The notes under the pieces: model-generated
Database searches by the model: none
The model's input: the letters and a program-made list of their open reading frames with translations, nothing else
Told to the model about the DNA's origin: nothing
Shown: positions 37,056 through 46,395 of the stretch, in pieces
Position numbering within the stretch: position 1 is the stretch's first letter
How the letters are laid out: the number at the start of each line of letters is the position of its first letter
From: an uncultured Bacteroidota bacterium
Lineage (GTDB): Bacteria > Bacteroidota > Bacteroidia > Chitinophagales > Chitinophagaceae
Reading direction: 5' to 3'
NCBI GenBank assembly: GCA_903824665.1
Contig: CAIJXT010000004.1
Span: 102,916-166,915 of the forward strand
Length of the DNA stretch: 64,000 nucleotides
Translations under genes and position numbers: made by a program

Positions 37056-37946
37056 CTAATTTTTTTCTTTAGTTACTTCTTCTACCAGCCTGAAACCCAA
37101 CGACATAGCCTTTGTGTCTGGCATATACGCTGCCCGGCGGGTTACGATTGTTTCGTTGGCAGCACTTGCATAAGATCCACCACGCACAACTTTAGACCTG
37201 CCACCGGTAGGCCCCTGTGGGTTTTCCACCGCATCGCGGCTACCATAACTTATATTATACCAGTCTGCACACCATTCTTCAACATTTCCACACATATCAT
37301 ATGCACCTATTTCGTTTGGCTGCTTACGACCCACCGGGTGTACGTGACCATCCGCATTATTGCTAAACCAGGCTATCGACTGAGGCCCTGCTTTCCGGCC
37401 GCTGTACCTTTGTCCTTTCAGTTCTTTCTCAGGTGTACGCAGTCCTTTTTTATTGTCGGCAACGAGGAATTCATTTACTCCACCACGAAGATGGCTTTCC
37501 TTCACCAGTTTTTCTGTGTTGCCACCTCTTGCGGCATATTCCCATTCTGCTTCGGTAGGCAGGCGGTACTTTTTGCCTGTTGCATCATTCAGCTTGTTTA
37601 TAAATTCCTGCACATCATCCCAACTTACATTGGTCACCGGGCAGTCGTGGCATTTGTAGAACGATGGATTGTTCTCCATTACGGCTTCCCATTGTTCCTG
37701 CTTAATCTCGTATGTGCCCAGGTGAAAATCAGCCAATTTCACGGTATGTGCGGGCTTGCGGTCGTTGGCGCCATCGTCGCTACCTAGGTCAAAAGTGCCG
37801 CCGTTTACTTTCACAGTAACAATCTGCAAAGGTCCGCCAATGGTTTTGTTGTATTTTCTTTGGGCCGTTGCAGGTTGTATCAGCAGCAGCAGTAACAAAG
37901 ATGACAAACCAAATTTCATATGGTATCTGTTTTGTTTAGTATACAT
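37056..37946 (-). CDS. SUMF1/formylglycine-generating-enzyme-like secreted protein
   Basis: The 296-residue protein belongs to the SUMF1 family (VNGGTFDLGSDD, then NVSWDDVQEFI, YRLPTEAEWEYAARGG, and the end block VVRGGSYASAANETIVTRR). It has a signal peptide (MKFGLSSLLLLLLIQPATAQ from Met10). Its ATG overlaps the mrp stop by one base (TAATG), so I keep the first Met; ATG 37919 is a good alternative. The family includes GldK-like gliding proteins and true formylglycine enzymes. I cannot confirm catalysis; it may be structural. Confidence 0.85.
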   Translation of the reverse strand: MYTKQNRYHMKFGLSSLLLLLLIQPATAQRKYNKTIGGPLQIVTVKVNGGTFDLGSDDGANDRKPAHTVKLADFHLGTYEIKQEQWEAVMENNPSFYKCHDCPVTNVSWDDVQEFINKLNDATGKKYRLPTEAEWEYAARGGNTEKLVKESHLRGGVNEFLVADNKKGLRTPEKELKGQRYSGRKAGPQSIAWFSNNADGHVHPVGRKQPNEIGAYDMCGNVEEWCADWYNISYGSRDAVENPQGPTGGRSKVVRGGSYASAANETIVTRRAAYMPDTKAMSLGFRLVEEVTKEKN

Positions 37947-39040
37947 TAATTCATTTCCACTACACGTGTCGGCTCCATATTGGCATTACGTATCGCTATG
38001 TTTTGCGCTACTTTCTGTGCCAATTCAGTAAAGGCTGCCTTTGCCACCGGTTCATCATCCACTACTGCCGGTATTCCCTTATCACCGCCCTCACGTATGC
38101 TTTGTACAATCGGTATTTCACCCAGAAACGGCAGGTCAAACTGTTCTGCCATTTTGCGAGCGCCACCCTTGCCAAAGATATAGTATTTGTTCTCTGGCAG
38201 TTCCTGCGGTGTAAAATAAGCCATATTTTCTACAATTCCGAGTATCGGCACATTGATTTGCGGTTGTTTGAACATCATTATCGCTTTGCGGGCATCGGCA
38301 GCAGCTACAGCCTGAGGGGTAGATACAATAACCACTCCTGTAACCGGCACTGTCTGTACCATTGTAAGATGGACATCTCCTGTACCCGGTGGCAGATCTA
38401 TGATCAGGTAATCAAGTTCCTGCCAGTACACGTCTGATATGAATTGTTTGAGTGCAGAACTTGCCATAGGGCCGCGCCATATTACTGCCTGCTTCTCGTC
38501 TATAAGCATTCCTATCGACATCGCCTTTACGCCGTAACGTTCCAGCGGTACGATCATTCCTTTGCCATTTATTTCGGTCATTTTAGGCCGCTCATCGCGC
38601 ATGCCCAGCATTATTGGCACTGATGGACCGTAAATATCGGCATCGAGAAGACCTACTGCTGCACCTTCATTTGCCAATCCTATGGCCAGGTTTACCGCTA
38701 CCGTCGACTTGCCGACACCACCCTTGCCAGAAGCAACCATGATGATGTTCCGTACACCCGGCAGAACCGATTTGTTGTCTTTTCGGTTGCTGTTTACATT
38801 AGAGGTCATGTGTACTTTCACCACGGCTTCCTTATCAACCAGCAGTCTTATGGCATTTACACATGCCTTTTCAATCATTTCCTTTAGTGGACAGGCAGGT
38901 GTGGTCAGAATTACAGTGAACGAAACATTTTTACCATCTATCACTACATCCTTTATCATGTTCAGCGTCACCAGATCCTTACCCAGATCAGGCTCCTGTA
39001 CCTGGCTCAGGGCCGCCATTACCGCTTCGTTTGTTATCAT
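37946..39040 (-). CDS. Mrp/NBP35 family ATP-binding protein
   Basis: The 364-residue protein (from ATG 39040) has an N-terminal MIP18/DUF59 domain (residues about 1-80) and a P-loop ATPase domain with the deviant Walker A motif SGKGGVGKST near 104-113. It likely carries iron-sulfur clusters to target enzymes (ApbC/Mrp). The CxxC pair near ENMAYFT that other Mrp proteins use for the cluster is missing: the sequence reads ENMAYFTPQELPENKYYIFG. The downstream SUMF1 gene overlaps it by one base. Confidence 0.92.
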   Translation of the reverse strand: MITNEAVMAALSQVQEPDLGKDLVTLNMIKDVVIDGKNVSFTVILTTPACPLKEMIEKACVNAIRLLVDKEAVVKVHMTSNVNSNRKDNKSVLPGVRNIIMVASGKGGVGKSTVAVNLAIGLANEGAAVGLLDADIYGPSVPIMLGMRDERPKMTEINGKGMIVPLERYGVKAMSIGMLIDEKQAVIWRGPMASSALKQFISDVYWQELDYLIIDLPPGTGDVHLTMVQTVPVTGVVIVSTPQAVAAADARKAIMMFKQPQINVPILGIVENMAYFTPQELPENKYYIFGKGGARKMAEQFDLPFLGEIPIVQSIREGGDKGIPAVVDDEPVAKAAFTELAQKVAQNIAIRNANMEPTRVVEMN

Positions 39041-39073
39041 ATAAACCTTTGTTAAAGTACGTTTCGTGCTTCG

Positions 39074-39081
39074 CAAAAGTA
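39074..39081 (-). promoter_or_regulatory. predicted -7 box for the mrp gene
   Basis: On the minus strand TACTTTTG fits TAnnTTTG, 33 bases before the ATG at 39040. No -33 match. Confidence 0.35.
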
Positions 39082-39213
39082 CACTAAAACGGGCTTATTT
39101 TGTTCTGTTGCTAATGCCGGTATTGTAGAATATTGTTAAAGGCAATGTTATTGACCGACATCTTAATTATATTGTGCTGCAATACGTTCCCGCTAAAAAA
39201 GTAATTGACTAAC

Positions 39214-39885
39214 ATGATGCGATCCAGGTATTTTTTGAGTGTCCTATTATTTTGCTGTTTCCTTTTTGCCGGCACAGCATTGAGGGCGCAAACCGGTTAT
39301 GAAAACATCATTCAGATTAATGGGGTAATAATGACTGCTGATAGTTTGCGGGCTGTACCCGGCGCCACTATTCTGGTCAAAAACAAGAATCGGGGAGTGG
39401 AATCAGAAAACTCCGGGGTATTCTCGTTGGTCTGCTACAAGGGCGATACACTTGAGTTCAGTTGTATCGGTTTCCGGTCAAAGGATTTTGTGGTGCCTAC
39501 AACTATGCCTGGTCAGTATTACTCTATCATTCAGTTGATGGTGCAGGACACGTTCTATCTGCCGGAGACAATCATCAGACCCCTTCCTTCGAAAGAAGCA
39601 TTTGACTATGCGTTCAAGCACTGGCATGTACCCAACGACCAGTACGAAGTAGCCCGCAAAAATACAGATGCTTATTTGCTACGCATGCTTGCCTACACAC
39701 TGCCTATGGACGGCAGGGAAGCACAGTCGCGCCAATTGCAGAAGCAGGCGCAGGATGCAGTGTACTATGGCCAGCGTCCACCCATGAATATACTCAACCC
39801 AATTGCATGGGGTGAGTTTTTTGAGGCATGGAAACGTGGCGACTACAGACGCAAAAAGTACAATCCGTACAGAGCAACAAAGTAG
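39214..39885 (+). CDS. secreted protein with carboxypeptidase-like regulatory domain
   Basis: I start at ATG 39214 (223 residues); a TTG at 39205 is also in frame. A signal peptide is followed by a CarboxypepD_reg-like domain (INGVIMTADSLRAVPGATILVKN, then RGVESENSGVFSLVCYKGD). A C-terminal part holds ETIIRPLPSKEAFDYAFKH and VPNDQYEVARKN, a pattern I recognise in a conserved Bacteroidota family of unknown role. It is not a TonB receptor as there is no plug or barrel. It is transcribed away from mrp. Confidence 0.78.
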   Translation: MMRSRYFLSVLLFCCFLFAGTALRAQTGYENIIQINGVIMTADSLRAVPGATILVKNKNRGVESENSGVFSLVCYKGDTLEFSCIGFRSKDFVVPTTMPGQYYSIIQLMVQDTFYLPETIIRPLPSKEAFDYAFKHWHVPNDQYEVARKNTDAYLLRMLAYTLPMDGREAQSRQLQKQAQDAVYYGQRPPMNILNPIAWGEFFEAWKRGDYRRKKYNPYRATK

Positions 39886-39951
39886 CTTTTCGTTCGCCAA
39901 CAGTATGATGCGGGTATTGGCGCAAGCAATGTTACAGCCGACTTAGTGGGC

Positions 39952-40179
39952 TTATGCTTCTTTTTTCGGAGGCAGGTCAAATGCTACTGCATCATGTTCG
40001 AAATTGCCTTTGTGCGAGCCATCACAAAATGGTTTGTTTTTCGACAGTCCGCAGCGGCAAATAGACACTATTTCACGTCCATTGAGGCCGTACACATTGC
40101 CATTCCGGTCTGTTATTTCAAAGTCACCCTCTATTTTTACCGATCCATTATTATTGATCGTAAGTTTGGTTGTTGCCAT
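39952..40179 (-). CDS. CDGSH iron-sulfur domain protein
   Basis: The 75-residue protein (from ATG 40179; the longer frame is not needed) has the CDGSH motif with C41, C43, C52 and H56 (CRCGLSKNKPFCDGSH). These bind a redox-active 2Fe-2S cluster, as in mitoNEET. No membrane helix is seen. The role in bacteria is poorly known and may be redox sensing or iron handling. Confidence 0.93.
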   Translation of the reverse strand: MATTKLTINNNGSVKIEGDFEITDRNGNVYGLNGREIVSICRCGLSKNKPFCDGSHKGNFEHDAVAFDLPPKKEA

Positions 40180-40316
40180 TGCTTGGTTTTTCAGTGGTGA
40201 AGATAGCGAATAAGGATATCCGCATTTCAAAAAAGAAAATCCCCTCTTGGGATCACTGTCCGACAGCGCCTTTGGGGGAAGTTCGTGTAGCGAATGCTAC
40301 GATATCGGTACATCAA

Positions 40317-41147
40317 TTATTGTGCCAATTCTTCGGTTTCGCCTGTTATGTCAGTGTTATCAATAGTGGAAGGTGTAGCGAGCGGGTCTTCTACTGTTGA
40401 CTCCCGTTCGGCATTCCATTCTACAATGAAGTTGTTTCTGCCGGTACCAATCAGGATGGCCAGAAACTTCTGCTGTATCAGCTCCAGCATAGCCAGAAAT
40501 GTAAAAATGGCATGTATTCTGTTTTCGCAGGAGATGAAGAGCATTTCAAAGGGTACCCGTCGTTTTTCTTCCAGGCTGGTGATCAGGAAATTGCGCTGGC
40601 CTTCGAGGCTGTAGTTGTATTTCACCACTACGTGTTGTGGTTTCAGGTTGCGCTCGTTAAAACGCTTTATCACCTTTTCATACGCCTGCAGCAGCTTGTA
40701 CATTGTTACAGCCTGTATCTCGGTGCCTTCGGATGCTGTATCGCTGATGGCATCCATTTCCTGCTTGATGTTGCCGCGTTTCTGCTGCATCTGCCGGTCG
40801 GCTTCCATCATCACCATCACCTCAGAGGCTTCTTTAAAGCGCTTGTATTCCAGAATCTTATCGACCAGTTCCTGGCGTGGGTCTATTTCATTGCCGTGTG
40901 CATCTACGTCGCGGCGTGGAAGGAGCATGCGCGCTTTGATGCGCATCAGTGTAGATACAAACAGGATGAATTCGCTGGCAAGTTCGATATTGAGGTGCTC
41001 AAGCGAATGGATGTAGCTCAGAAAGTCGTTGGTGAGGCGGGCTATGGGGATATTGTAAATGTCCAACTCGTCGCGCTCGATGAAGAACAGCAACAGGTCG
41101 AACGGTCCCTCAAATTGTGGCAACTTTATCTGATACGAAACCGACAT
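40317..41147 (-). CDS. scpA: segregation and condensation protein A
   Basis: The 276-residue protein is a kleisin of the bacterial condensin complex, bridging Smc dimers with ScpB. It begins QIKLPQFEGPFDLLLFFIERDELDIYNIPI, which is typical of ScpA (positions 6-35), followed by FLSYIHSLEHLNIELASEFI and a C-terminal winged-helix region. scpB and smc are not nearby. It diverges from hemL. Confidence 0.93.
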   Translation of the reverse strand: MSVSYQIKLPQFEGPFDLLLFFIERDELDIYNIPIARLTNDFLSYIHSLEHLNIELASEFILFVSTLMRIKARMLLPRRDVDAHGNEIDPRQELVDKILEYKRFKEASEVMVMMEADRQMQQKRGNIKQEMDAISDTASEGTEIQAVTMYKLLQAYEKVIKRFNERNLKPQHVVVKYNYSLEGQRNFLITSLEEKRRVPFEMLFISCENRIHAIFTFLAMLELIQQKFLAILIGTGRNNFIVEWNAERESTVEDPLATPSTIDNTDITGETEELAQ

Positions 41148-41325
41148 TCCCTTATAAGTATGGTATTGGTGAGTGCAAAGCCCAAAATTAGTCTTTTATG
41201 AATAGATTGGAAATGGATTTTTTGACGACCGTCGCGAACAGTGTATTGGTGCGACTTGTAAAAATACCTTCATTTTTTGGTGCCCGGCCTGTAAAACCGG
41301 CTATATTTCGGAAATTGCGCCCGCA

Positions 41326-42618
41326 ATGGATAATACAACTAATAAGAGTTCAGCACTATTTGCCCGGGCGCAGCAGTCGATACCCGGTGGCGTCAATTCA
41401 CCTGTGCGGGCATTCCGTAGTGTGGGTGGAACGCCGGTGTTTATGCAGCGGGCCAGTGGTGCCTATATGTATGACGCTGACAACAAGCGCTATATAGACT
41501 ACATCAACTCGTGGGGCCCTATGTTGCTGGGCCACGCTTACGGACCGGTTGTAGCTGCCATACAGGAGCGTGCTGCGTACTCTACATCCTATGGTGCGCC
41601 CACGGAGCTCGAAATTGAGATGGCAGAGCTGATTGTGAGTATGGCACCCAATGTAGATATGGTGCGCATGGTGAGCAGTGGTACCGAGGCTTGTATGAGT
41701 GCGCTGCGGCTGGCGAGAGGGTTTACAGGGCGCAACAAGTTCATCAAGTTTGAGGGGTGCTACCATGGCCATGCCGACGCGTTTCTGGTGAAGGCGGGCA
41801 GCGGACTTGCTACCTTTAATATACAAACTGTGCCGGGCGTAACAGCTGGTGCATCAATGGATACGCTCACAGCACCATACAACGATCTGGAAGCTGTGGA
41901 GCAGCTGGTGAATGACAACCAGGGTGCTATCGCGGCCATCATCATAGAGCCGGTGGCGGGCAATATGGGTTGTATAGTGCCGGTGCCGGGTTTCATGGAA
42001 GGGCTGCGCAGCATCTGCGACCGTGAGGGCATACTGCTCATCTTTGACGAGGTGATGACCGGTTTCAGGCTGGCGGCGGGTGGCGCGCAGGAGCGGCTGG
42101 GTATCAGGGCGGACCTTGTAACCTATGGTAAAGTGATAGGTGGCGGCATGCCGGTGGGCGCATTTGGCGGACGCCGCGACATCATGCAGCACATAGCACC
42201 GCTGGGCAATGTATACCAGGCCGGTACGCTGAGCGGCAACCCCATAGCTATGATAGCCGGCTACACTATGCTGAAGACACTGCAAGACAATCCCGGTATC
42301 TACACCCAACTGGACCAGACCACTGAGAAACTGCACGCTGGTCTGGCCGATGCACTGGCTATAGCCGGCAGGCCGTTCGTTATCAACAGGTTCGGATCGA
42401 TGATCAGTGTGCACTTTAGCGACAAGCCCGTAACTAACTTTACAGATGCCGCTACTGCTGATAATGCCCTGTTCAACCGGTTTTTTCATGCTATGCTCGA
42501 CAAGGGTATTTACCTGCCGCCATCGGCATACGAGACCTGGTTTGTAAGCACCGCACTGTCTGACGAAGATATAAGCGAAACAATAGCTGCCGCCCGCGAA
42601 TGGGCAGGTGCTCTATAA
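41326..42618 (+). CDS. hemL: glutamate-1-semialdehyde 2,1-aminomutase
   Basis: The 430-residue PLP enzyme converts glutamate-1-semialdehyde to 5-aminolaevulinate for haem synthesis. It has the family start [20 protein letters not shown], the block [17 protein letters not shown], and the PLP lysine Lys269 in [17 protein letters not shown]. Length is normal. A near-match to the -7 box (TATATTTC, 41302-41309) precedes it. An intrinsic terminator follows at 42624-42650. Confidence 0.96.
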   Translation: MDNTTNKSSALFARAQQSIPGGVNSPVRAFRSVGGTPVFMQRASGAYMYDADNKRYIDYINSWGPMLLGHAYGPVVAAIQERAAYSTSYGAPTELEIEMAELIVSMAPNVDMVRMVSSGTEACMSALRLARGFTGRNKFIKFEGCYHGHADAFLVKAGSGLATFNIQTVPGVTAGASMDTLTAPYNDLEAVEQLVNDNQGAIAAIIIEPVAGNMGCIVPVPGFMEGLRSICDREGILLIFDEVMTGFRLAAGGAQERLGIRADLVTYGKVIGGGMPVGAFGGRRDIMQHIAPLGNVYQAGTLSGNPIAMIAGYTMLKTLQDNPGIYTQLDQTTEKLHAGLADALAIAGRPFVINRFGSMISVHFSDKPVTNFTDAATADNALFNRFFHAMLDKGIYLPPSAYETWFVSTALSDEDISETIAAAREWAGAL

Positions 42619-42623
42619 ATAGC

Positions 42624-42657
42624 GAAGCGGCAGGGTGTACCTGCCGCTTCACTTTTT
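42624..42657 (+). terminator. intrinsic terminator after hemL
   Basis: GC-rich 11-bp perfect stem (42624-42634 and 42640-42650), 5-base loop, followed by ACTTTTT. It serves hemL and lies before the converging S46 peptidase stop. Confidence 0.88.
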
Positions 42658-42673
42658 ATAGTCGTTTCCGGTA

Positions 42674-44824
42674 CTAGTATTTTACATTCATCTCTTTCAC
42701 AATATTGTCTGCACCGCCCAGTTTGTCGATAAGGAACAGCACAAAGCGGATGTCGCACACTATTGTTCTTTTGTACTTTTTGTCGAAAGCGATATCACCG
42801 CTCATTGCTTCCCAGTTGCCGTCGAATGCGGTACCGATCAGCTCGCCATTGGCGTTCATTACGGGGCTGCCGGAGTTGCCGCCTGTGATGTCGTTGTTGG
42901 TGATGAAGCAGGTGTGCAGTGAACCATCGGCATCGGCATAACGACCATAGTCTTTGTCGTTGTAGAGGCTAATGAGTTTTGCAGGTACATCGAAGTCTTC
43001 ATCTTTTGGCTTGTATTTAGCCATCAGCCCGTCGAGGGTAGTGAAGTAGTTGAAGTTTACACCATCAATTTTCTGATAGCTTTTTACCTTGCCGTAAGTG
43101 ATACGCATTGTAGAGTTGGCATCGGGGTAGAACTTCTTGCCCTTTTGCATCTGCATCAGTTGTTTCACGTATTCGCGTGCCAGCTCTGCCTTTTTGTTGT
43201 TGAATGTTTCGATTTTTGGCAGGTAGTTTTTGTTGTAGTTGCTCACGAAGCTGTTGGCATATTTCACTGCCGCGTCTGCTTTCAGTTTGGCAAATGATGG
43301 TGCTTTGCAGAATGCGTTAAAGCGGTTGCTGTCGGTAAGGAAGGTATTGCCATACACCGTGGTGGTGTAAGAAGCATATGCTGCCTTGCTCTTGCCATCG
43401 GCACCATTGAGAATGGTGGTGTAGATGCCGGGGTGCTGGCTCTTAGGTACATTAATATAGTAGAGGCGGGTCATTTCGGTAAACAGCTCACGGTCGGTAG
43501 CGGCTTCGTAGTCTTTCACAGTGGCCCTGTAGTTGGATTGTGCCTGAGATATGTACTTTTTGAGTGTATCATCGGCGAGTTTGCCGTTGTGGCGCTCGTA
43601 GGCATCATACAGTGGTTTGAGGCCGGCAGCCATACGGGTGAGTGCAGGTGCACGAAACGCTTCGCCATAATAGGCCTGGTGTTTGGCGTAGGGGGCATAG
43701 TCGGCATAGATCTTCTGGAAATCGCCCATCAGGCTGGTGTTCTGGCCTGCGGTGCGCTGCCAGCTTACAAATTTGTCTTCAGCATCTTTTTTCTGTGCTA
43801 CTACTTCCAGGCGTTTCAGTTGCTCTGTCTGGCCAATGAAGTACTTCCAGTAGTTGGCGATACGGGAGTAAGAAGAAGTAAGCTGCAGGTATACTTTTTT
43901 GTCTTTGTCCATGTGGCGCTTCATGATGTTGAGGCGTAGGTCGCGGCAGTCGACAATAGAAGGATTGGTAACGTTTACAGCCAGATCTACACCATAAGAA
44001 ACCTCGTAGCGGTTGGTACGGCCCGGGTAACCCATTACCATAGCAAAGTCGCCCTCTTCCACACCTTTGGCTGATACCGGCAGGTATTTTTTGGGGCGGT
44101 AGGGTACATTTGCCGCGCTGTATGCAGCTGGCTGGTTGCTTGCATCGGCATACACCCTGAACATAGAGAAGTCGGCAGTATGGCGTGGCCACATCCAGTT
44201 GTCGGTATCGCCACCGTACTTACCCAGTGATTTTGGTGGGGTGCCTACGAGGCGCACATCGGTATAACGTTTGTAGATGAGCAGGAAGAACTGATTGCCG
44301 TTGAAGTAAGACTTTACATTGGCAACGAGTTTGCCGCCATTGGTTGATCTTTCCTCTATTTTTTTGGCTATTGCTTCTACCTTTTTATTGTATTCCTCGC
44401 CGGTGGCGTTGCCTACAGCCTCCAGTACCTCGTCTGTCACGTCTTCCATGCGTTGCAGAAACAGGGCGGTAACACCCTTTGCAGGCAATTCTTCATCCAT
44501 ACTTTTTGCCCAGAAGCCATTGTCGAGCAGGTTTCTGTCTACGGTGCTGAGGTTGGCAATGGCGTCGTAACCACAGTGGTGATTGGTAAGCAACAAGCCT
44601 TTGTCTGATACCATTTCGGCGGTACAGCCGCCACCAAACTGCAGTATGGCATCTTTGAGGCTGCTGTTGTTGATGTTGTACAGGTCGTCTTTGGTGAGCC
44701 TAAGGCCCAGGCGCTGCATCTCATCATAGTTTTTTCCGATCAGCATGGGAATCCACATGCCCTCGTCGGCTTTTGCACCGTGCATGGTTATCGCGGCTAC
44801 AAAAAGCAGGAAGATTTTTTTCAT
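42674..44824 (-). CDS. S46 family dipeptidyl peptidase (DPP7/DPP11 type)
   Basis: The 716-residue exopeptidase removes dipeptides from peptide N-termini in the periplasm. It has a signal peptide (MKKIFLLFVAAITMHGAKA), the His motif TNHHCGYDAI (H82/H83) and the catalytic Ser651 in GGNSGSPV. Eighteen residues after that serine there is Gly (in FDGNWEAM); the Porphyromonas DPP11 enzyme has Arg at that distance, while DPP7 has Gly. A DPP7-like preference for hydrophobic residues is therefore more likely, though the enzyme has not been tested. It supports peptide feeding. Confidence 0.92.
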   Translation of the reverse strand: MKKIFLLFVAAITMHGAKADEGMWIPMLIGKNYDEMQRLGLRLTKDDLYNINNSSLKDAILQFGGGCTAEMVSDKGLLLTNHHCGYDAIANLSTVDRNLLDNGFWAKSMDEELPAKGVTALFLQRMEDVTDEVLEAVGNATGEEYNKKVEAIAKKIEERSTNGGKLVANVKSYFNGNQFFLLIYKRYTDVRLVGTPPKSLGKYGGDTDNWMWPRHTADFSMFRVYADASNQPAAYSAANVPYRPKKYLPVSAKGVEEGDFAMVMGYPGRTNRYEVSYGVDLAVNVTNPSIVDCRDLRLNIMKRHMDKDKKVYLQLTSSYSRIANYWKYFIGQTEQLKRLEVVAQKKDAEDKFVSWQRTAGQNTSLMGDFQKIYADYAPYAKHQAYYGEAFRAPALTRMAAGLKPLYDAYERHNGKLADDTLKKYISQAQSNYRATVKDYEAATDRELFTEMTRLYYINVPKSQHPGIYTTILNGADGKSKAAYASYTTTVYGNTFLTDSNRFNAFCKAPSFAKLKADAAVKYANSFVSNYNKNYLPKIETFNNKKAELAREYVKQLMQMQKGKKFYPDANSTMRITYGKVKSYQKIDGVNFNYFTTLDGLMAKYKPKDEDFDVPAKLISLYNDKDYGRYADADGSLHTCFITNNDITGGNSGSPVMNANGELIGTAFDGNWEAMSGDIAFDKKYKRTIVCDIRFVLFLIDKLGGADNIVKEMNVKY

Positions 44825-44844
44825 TCATCTAAATATTTAGTGTG

Positions 44845-44852
44845 CAAATATA
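44845..44852 (-). promoter_or_regulatory. predicted -7 box for the S46 peptidase gene
   Basis: On the minus strand TATATTTG fits TAnnTTTG, 20 bases before the ATG at 44824. No clear -33 element. Confidence 0.45.
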
Positions 44853-45098
44853 CTCCGTGAAACTGATAATTTACCGGGGCAGAAAACGGGGGATATTATA
44901 TGGTGTAGATGAACGCGTGCCTGCTAACACCGTTGCAACAGATATGGCTTTCCCGTTTTCACAATATCCTATTGTGAATTTGTACAGTGCGACGCGCATT
45001 ACGATGGGGCCAGGGGTGGGCAAGTGCACACGCCTTTGCATAAGCGCTTCATTAGTGAGCAGGTTTTTTGGGAAATGTCCCTCCTGCAGGTTGCTCAG

Positions 45099-45953
45099 CT
45101 AGTGGCTATTTTTGGTATTTTGCGCACTTTCCGTGTTGTTTTTTTGTTTTCGGGTTTTGTGGCGATATGCTTTGATTCTCAGTTGTTTATGGTTTTTGTG
45201 GGCTTTACTTTTTGCGCAGTTTTTGCGCACTTGCTTCCCAGTGCCGGGGATTTCCGGTTCGGTGGTTTGCTGTTCTTCTGTCTCGTTTGGGTGGTCGATA
45301 GTGTCTTCGTCGGCGGGTTGTTTAGGGGTGCCGGGGAGGGTGCTTATTTCTTCTTCGCTGGGAAATGGAATGCCGCAGCGCTCGTAGGTTTCTACGGTTT
45401 CGGGGTCGGAGAAGAATGCTTCGCGATGGTCGATCAGCGTTTCGGTTCTGTCGGGATCGGGGTAAGGGATGGTGCCCGAGAGGCCGGTGAAATGGGCTGG
45501 AAGAAGGGTGTCCCGGTTGATGTTGGCACGGGAGGTCATGTATTCATCGAGGTAGGGCATGACGGCCTGGGCCAGTTCGGGGTTCTTTGCATGGAGCATG
45601 TCCATAAAGTGACCGCATAGCTCGATGGATTCGTTGAGGGCAGCACGGCTTTTAAGGTTCTTGATGGTGCGGGTGAGCTTGTACAATGCGTCGATCTCTA
45701 CGGGCTTGACCGGATCTGTAACGCGGCGCTCGGACAGGTATCGCTCGGTAAGGTTGCCGAAGATGTGGTAACAGTTCTCTACCAGTATAGCAGGCAGGTG
45801 CTCGGCTGATTTTTTGAGGCGGTCCCAGTCGCCTTCTCTGACCCAGTAGGAGAGGCTACGGCGGCTGATTTCGAGTATTGCGGCGATCTGGGTTTTGTTG
45901 AGGCCGGTCTGGAAGTAGAGATTGCGGGCTTGCTGCTTTTTTTCTGTATTCAT
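45099..45953 (-). CDS. HTH DNA-binding protein, terminase small-subunit-like
   Basis: I start at ATG 45953 (284 residues); the frame continues upstream into non-coding sequence. Residues about 1-45 form a helix-turn-helix (ARNLYFQTGLNKTQIAAIL, then EISRRSLSYWVREGDWDRLK) like phage terminase small subunits and transposase-type HTHs. Residues 50-160 are helical. The C-terminal 100 residues are low-complexity, first acidic then strongly basic (KAHKNHKQL and YRHKTRKQK). I recall similar proteins in Chitinophagaceae but know no function. No phage genes are adjacent. Operator-like repeats lie about 70-115 bases upstream. Confidence 0.7.
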   Translation of the reverse strand: MNTEKKQQARNLYFQTGLNKTQIAAILEISRRSLSYWVREGDWDRLKKSAEHLPAILVENCYHIFGNLTERYLSERRVTDPVKPVEIDALYKLTRTIKNLKSRAALNESIELCGHFMDMLHAKNPELAQAVMPYLDEYMTSRANINRDTLLPAHFTGLSGTIPYPDPDRTETLIDHREAFFSDPETVETYERCGIPFPSEEEISTLPGTPKQPADEDTIDHPNETEEQQTTEPEIPGTGKQVRKNCAKSKAHKNHKQLRIKAYRHKTRKQKNNTESAQNTKNSH

Positions 45954-46019
45954 GATGCTGATTTTAGGTGTTTGGGTGTGAAGGTCGGGTAGGTTTTGGG
46001 GATGGGCAAAAGGGGTGTA

Positions 46020-46068
46020 TATGATATGCAGCCAGCGGTATATCATAAGACGTATACGCGATATGATA
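46020..46068. promoter_or_regulatory. three operator-like TATGATAT sites upstream of the HTH gene
   Basis: TATGATAT at 46020-46027, its reverse complement ATATCATA at 46040-46047, and ATATGATA at 46061-46068 are spaced 20-21 bases, two turns of the helix. A CGTATACG palindrome sits at 46051-46058. They may be binding sites for the HTH protein. Confidence 0.45.
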
Positions 46069-46314
46069 AAAAGTTCTTTCGGCTGTGGGCGCGGGTTTTG
46101 GGGTGAATTTATGTTTGGCAAACAAGGGGTGTTCCCGGGCGTTTCAAACGCGGGCCAGCGACTCATTAGTAGAAACGAAGCAATGTGCTTTGATGAAGCT
46201 GCATCAAGATGAAGGCCGTCGCAGACGGAGTATTATTAGCCCCTGCGGTAATAACCGGAACAACGCGAGCTTACAACAACGGAATGAAACCACTCATTAC
46301 CTGCCCTCACTATC

Positions 46315-46349
46315 CTACTTTTCTTTTTTTTCGCAAAAAAGAAAAGTAG
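46315..46349. repeat. 15-bp perfect hairpin, A/T-rich
   Basis: Arms 46315-46329 and 46335-46349 (CTACTTTTCTTTTTT and its complement) around the loop TTCGC. Not next to a stop codon, so not an obvious terminator. Confidence 0.8.
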
Positions 46350-46365
46350 CAAAAGAAAAAGGCGA

Positions 46366-46395
46366 TTTTTTGCCAAAGGCTCCGCCGGCAAAAAA
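46366..46395. repeat. 9-bp inverted repeat
   Basis: TTTTTTGCC (46366-46374) and GGCAAAAAA (46387-46395) with a 12-base loop, 16 bases after the larger hairpin. The pair looks like one structured element. Confidence 0.6.

Noticed and set aside
45024..45620. Plus-strand open frame of 198 codons with many Phe and Val residues
   Set aside because: It is the antisense shadow of the HTH gene, whose low-complexity C-terminus gives long open frames on the other strand.
45099..45953. Prophage or integrated element because of the terminase-like HTH
   Set aside because: No other phage gene, integrase, attachment repeats or tRNA boundary is seen nearby.
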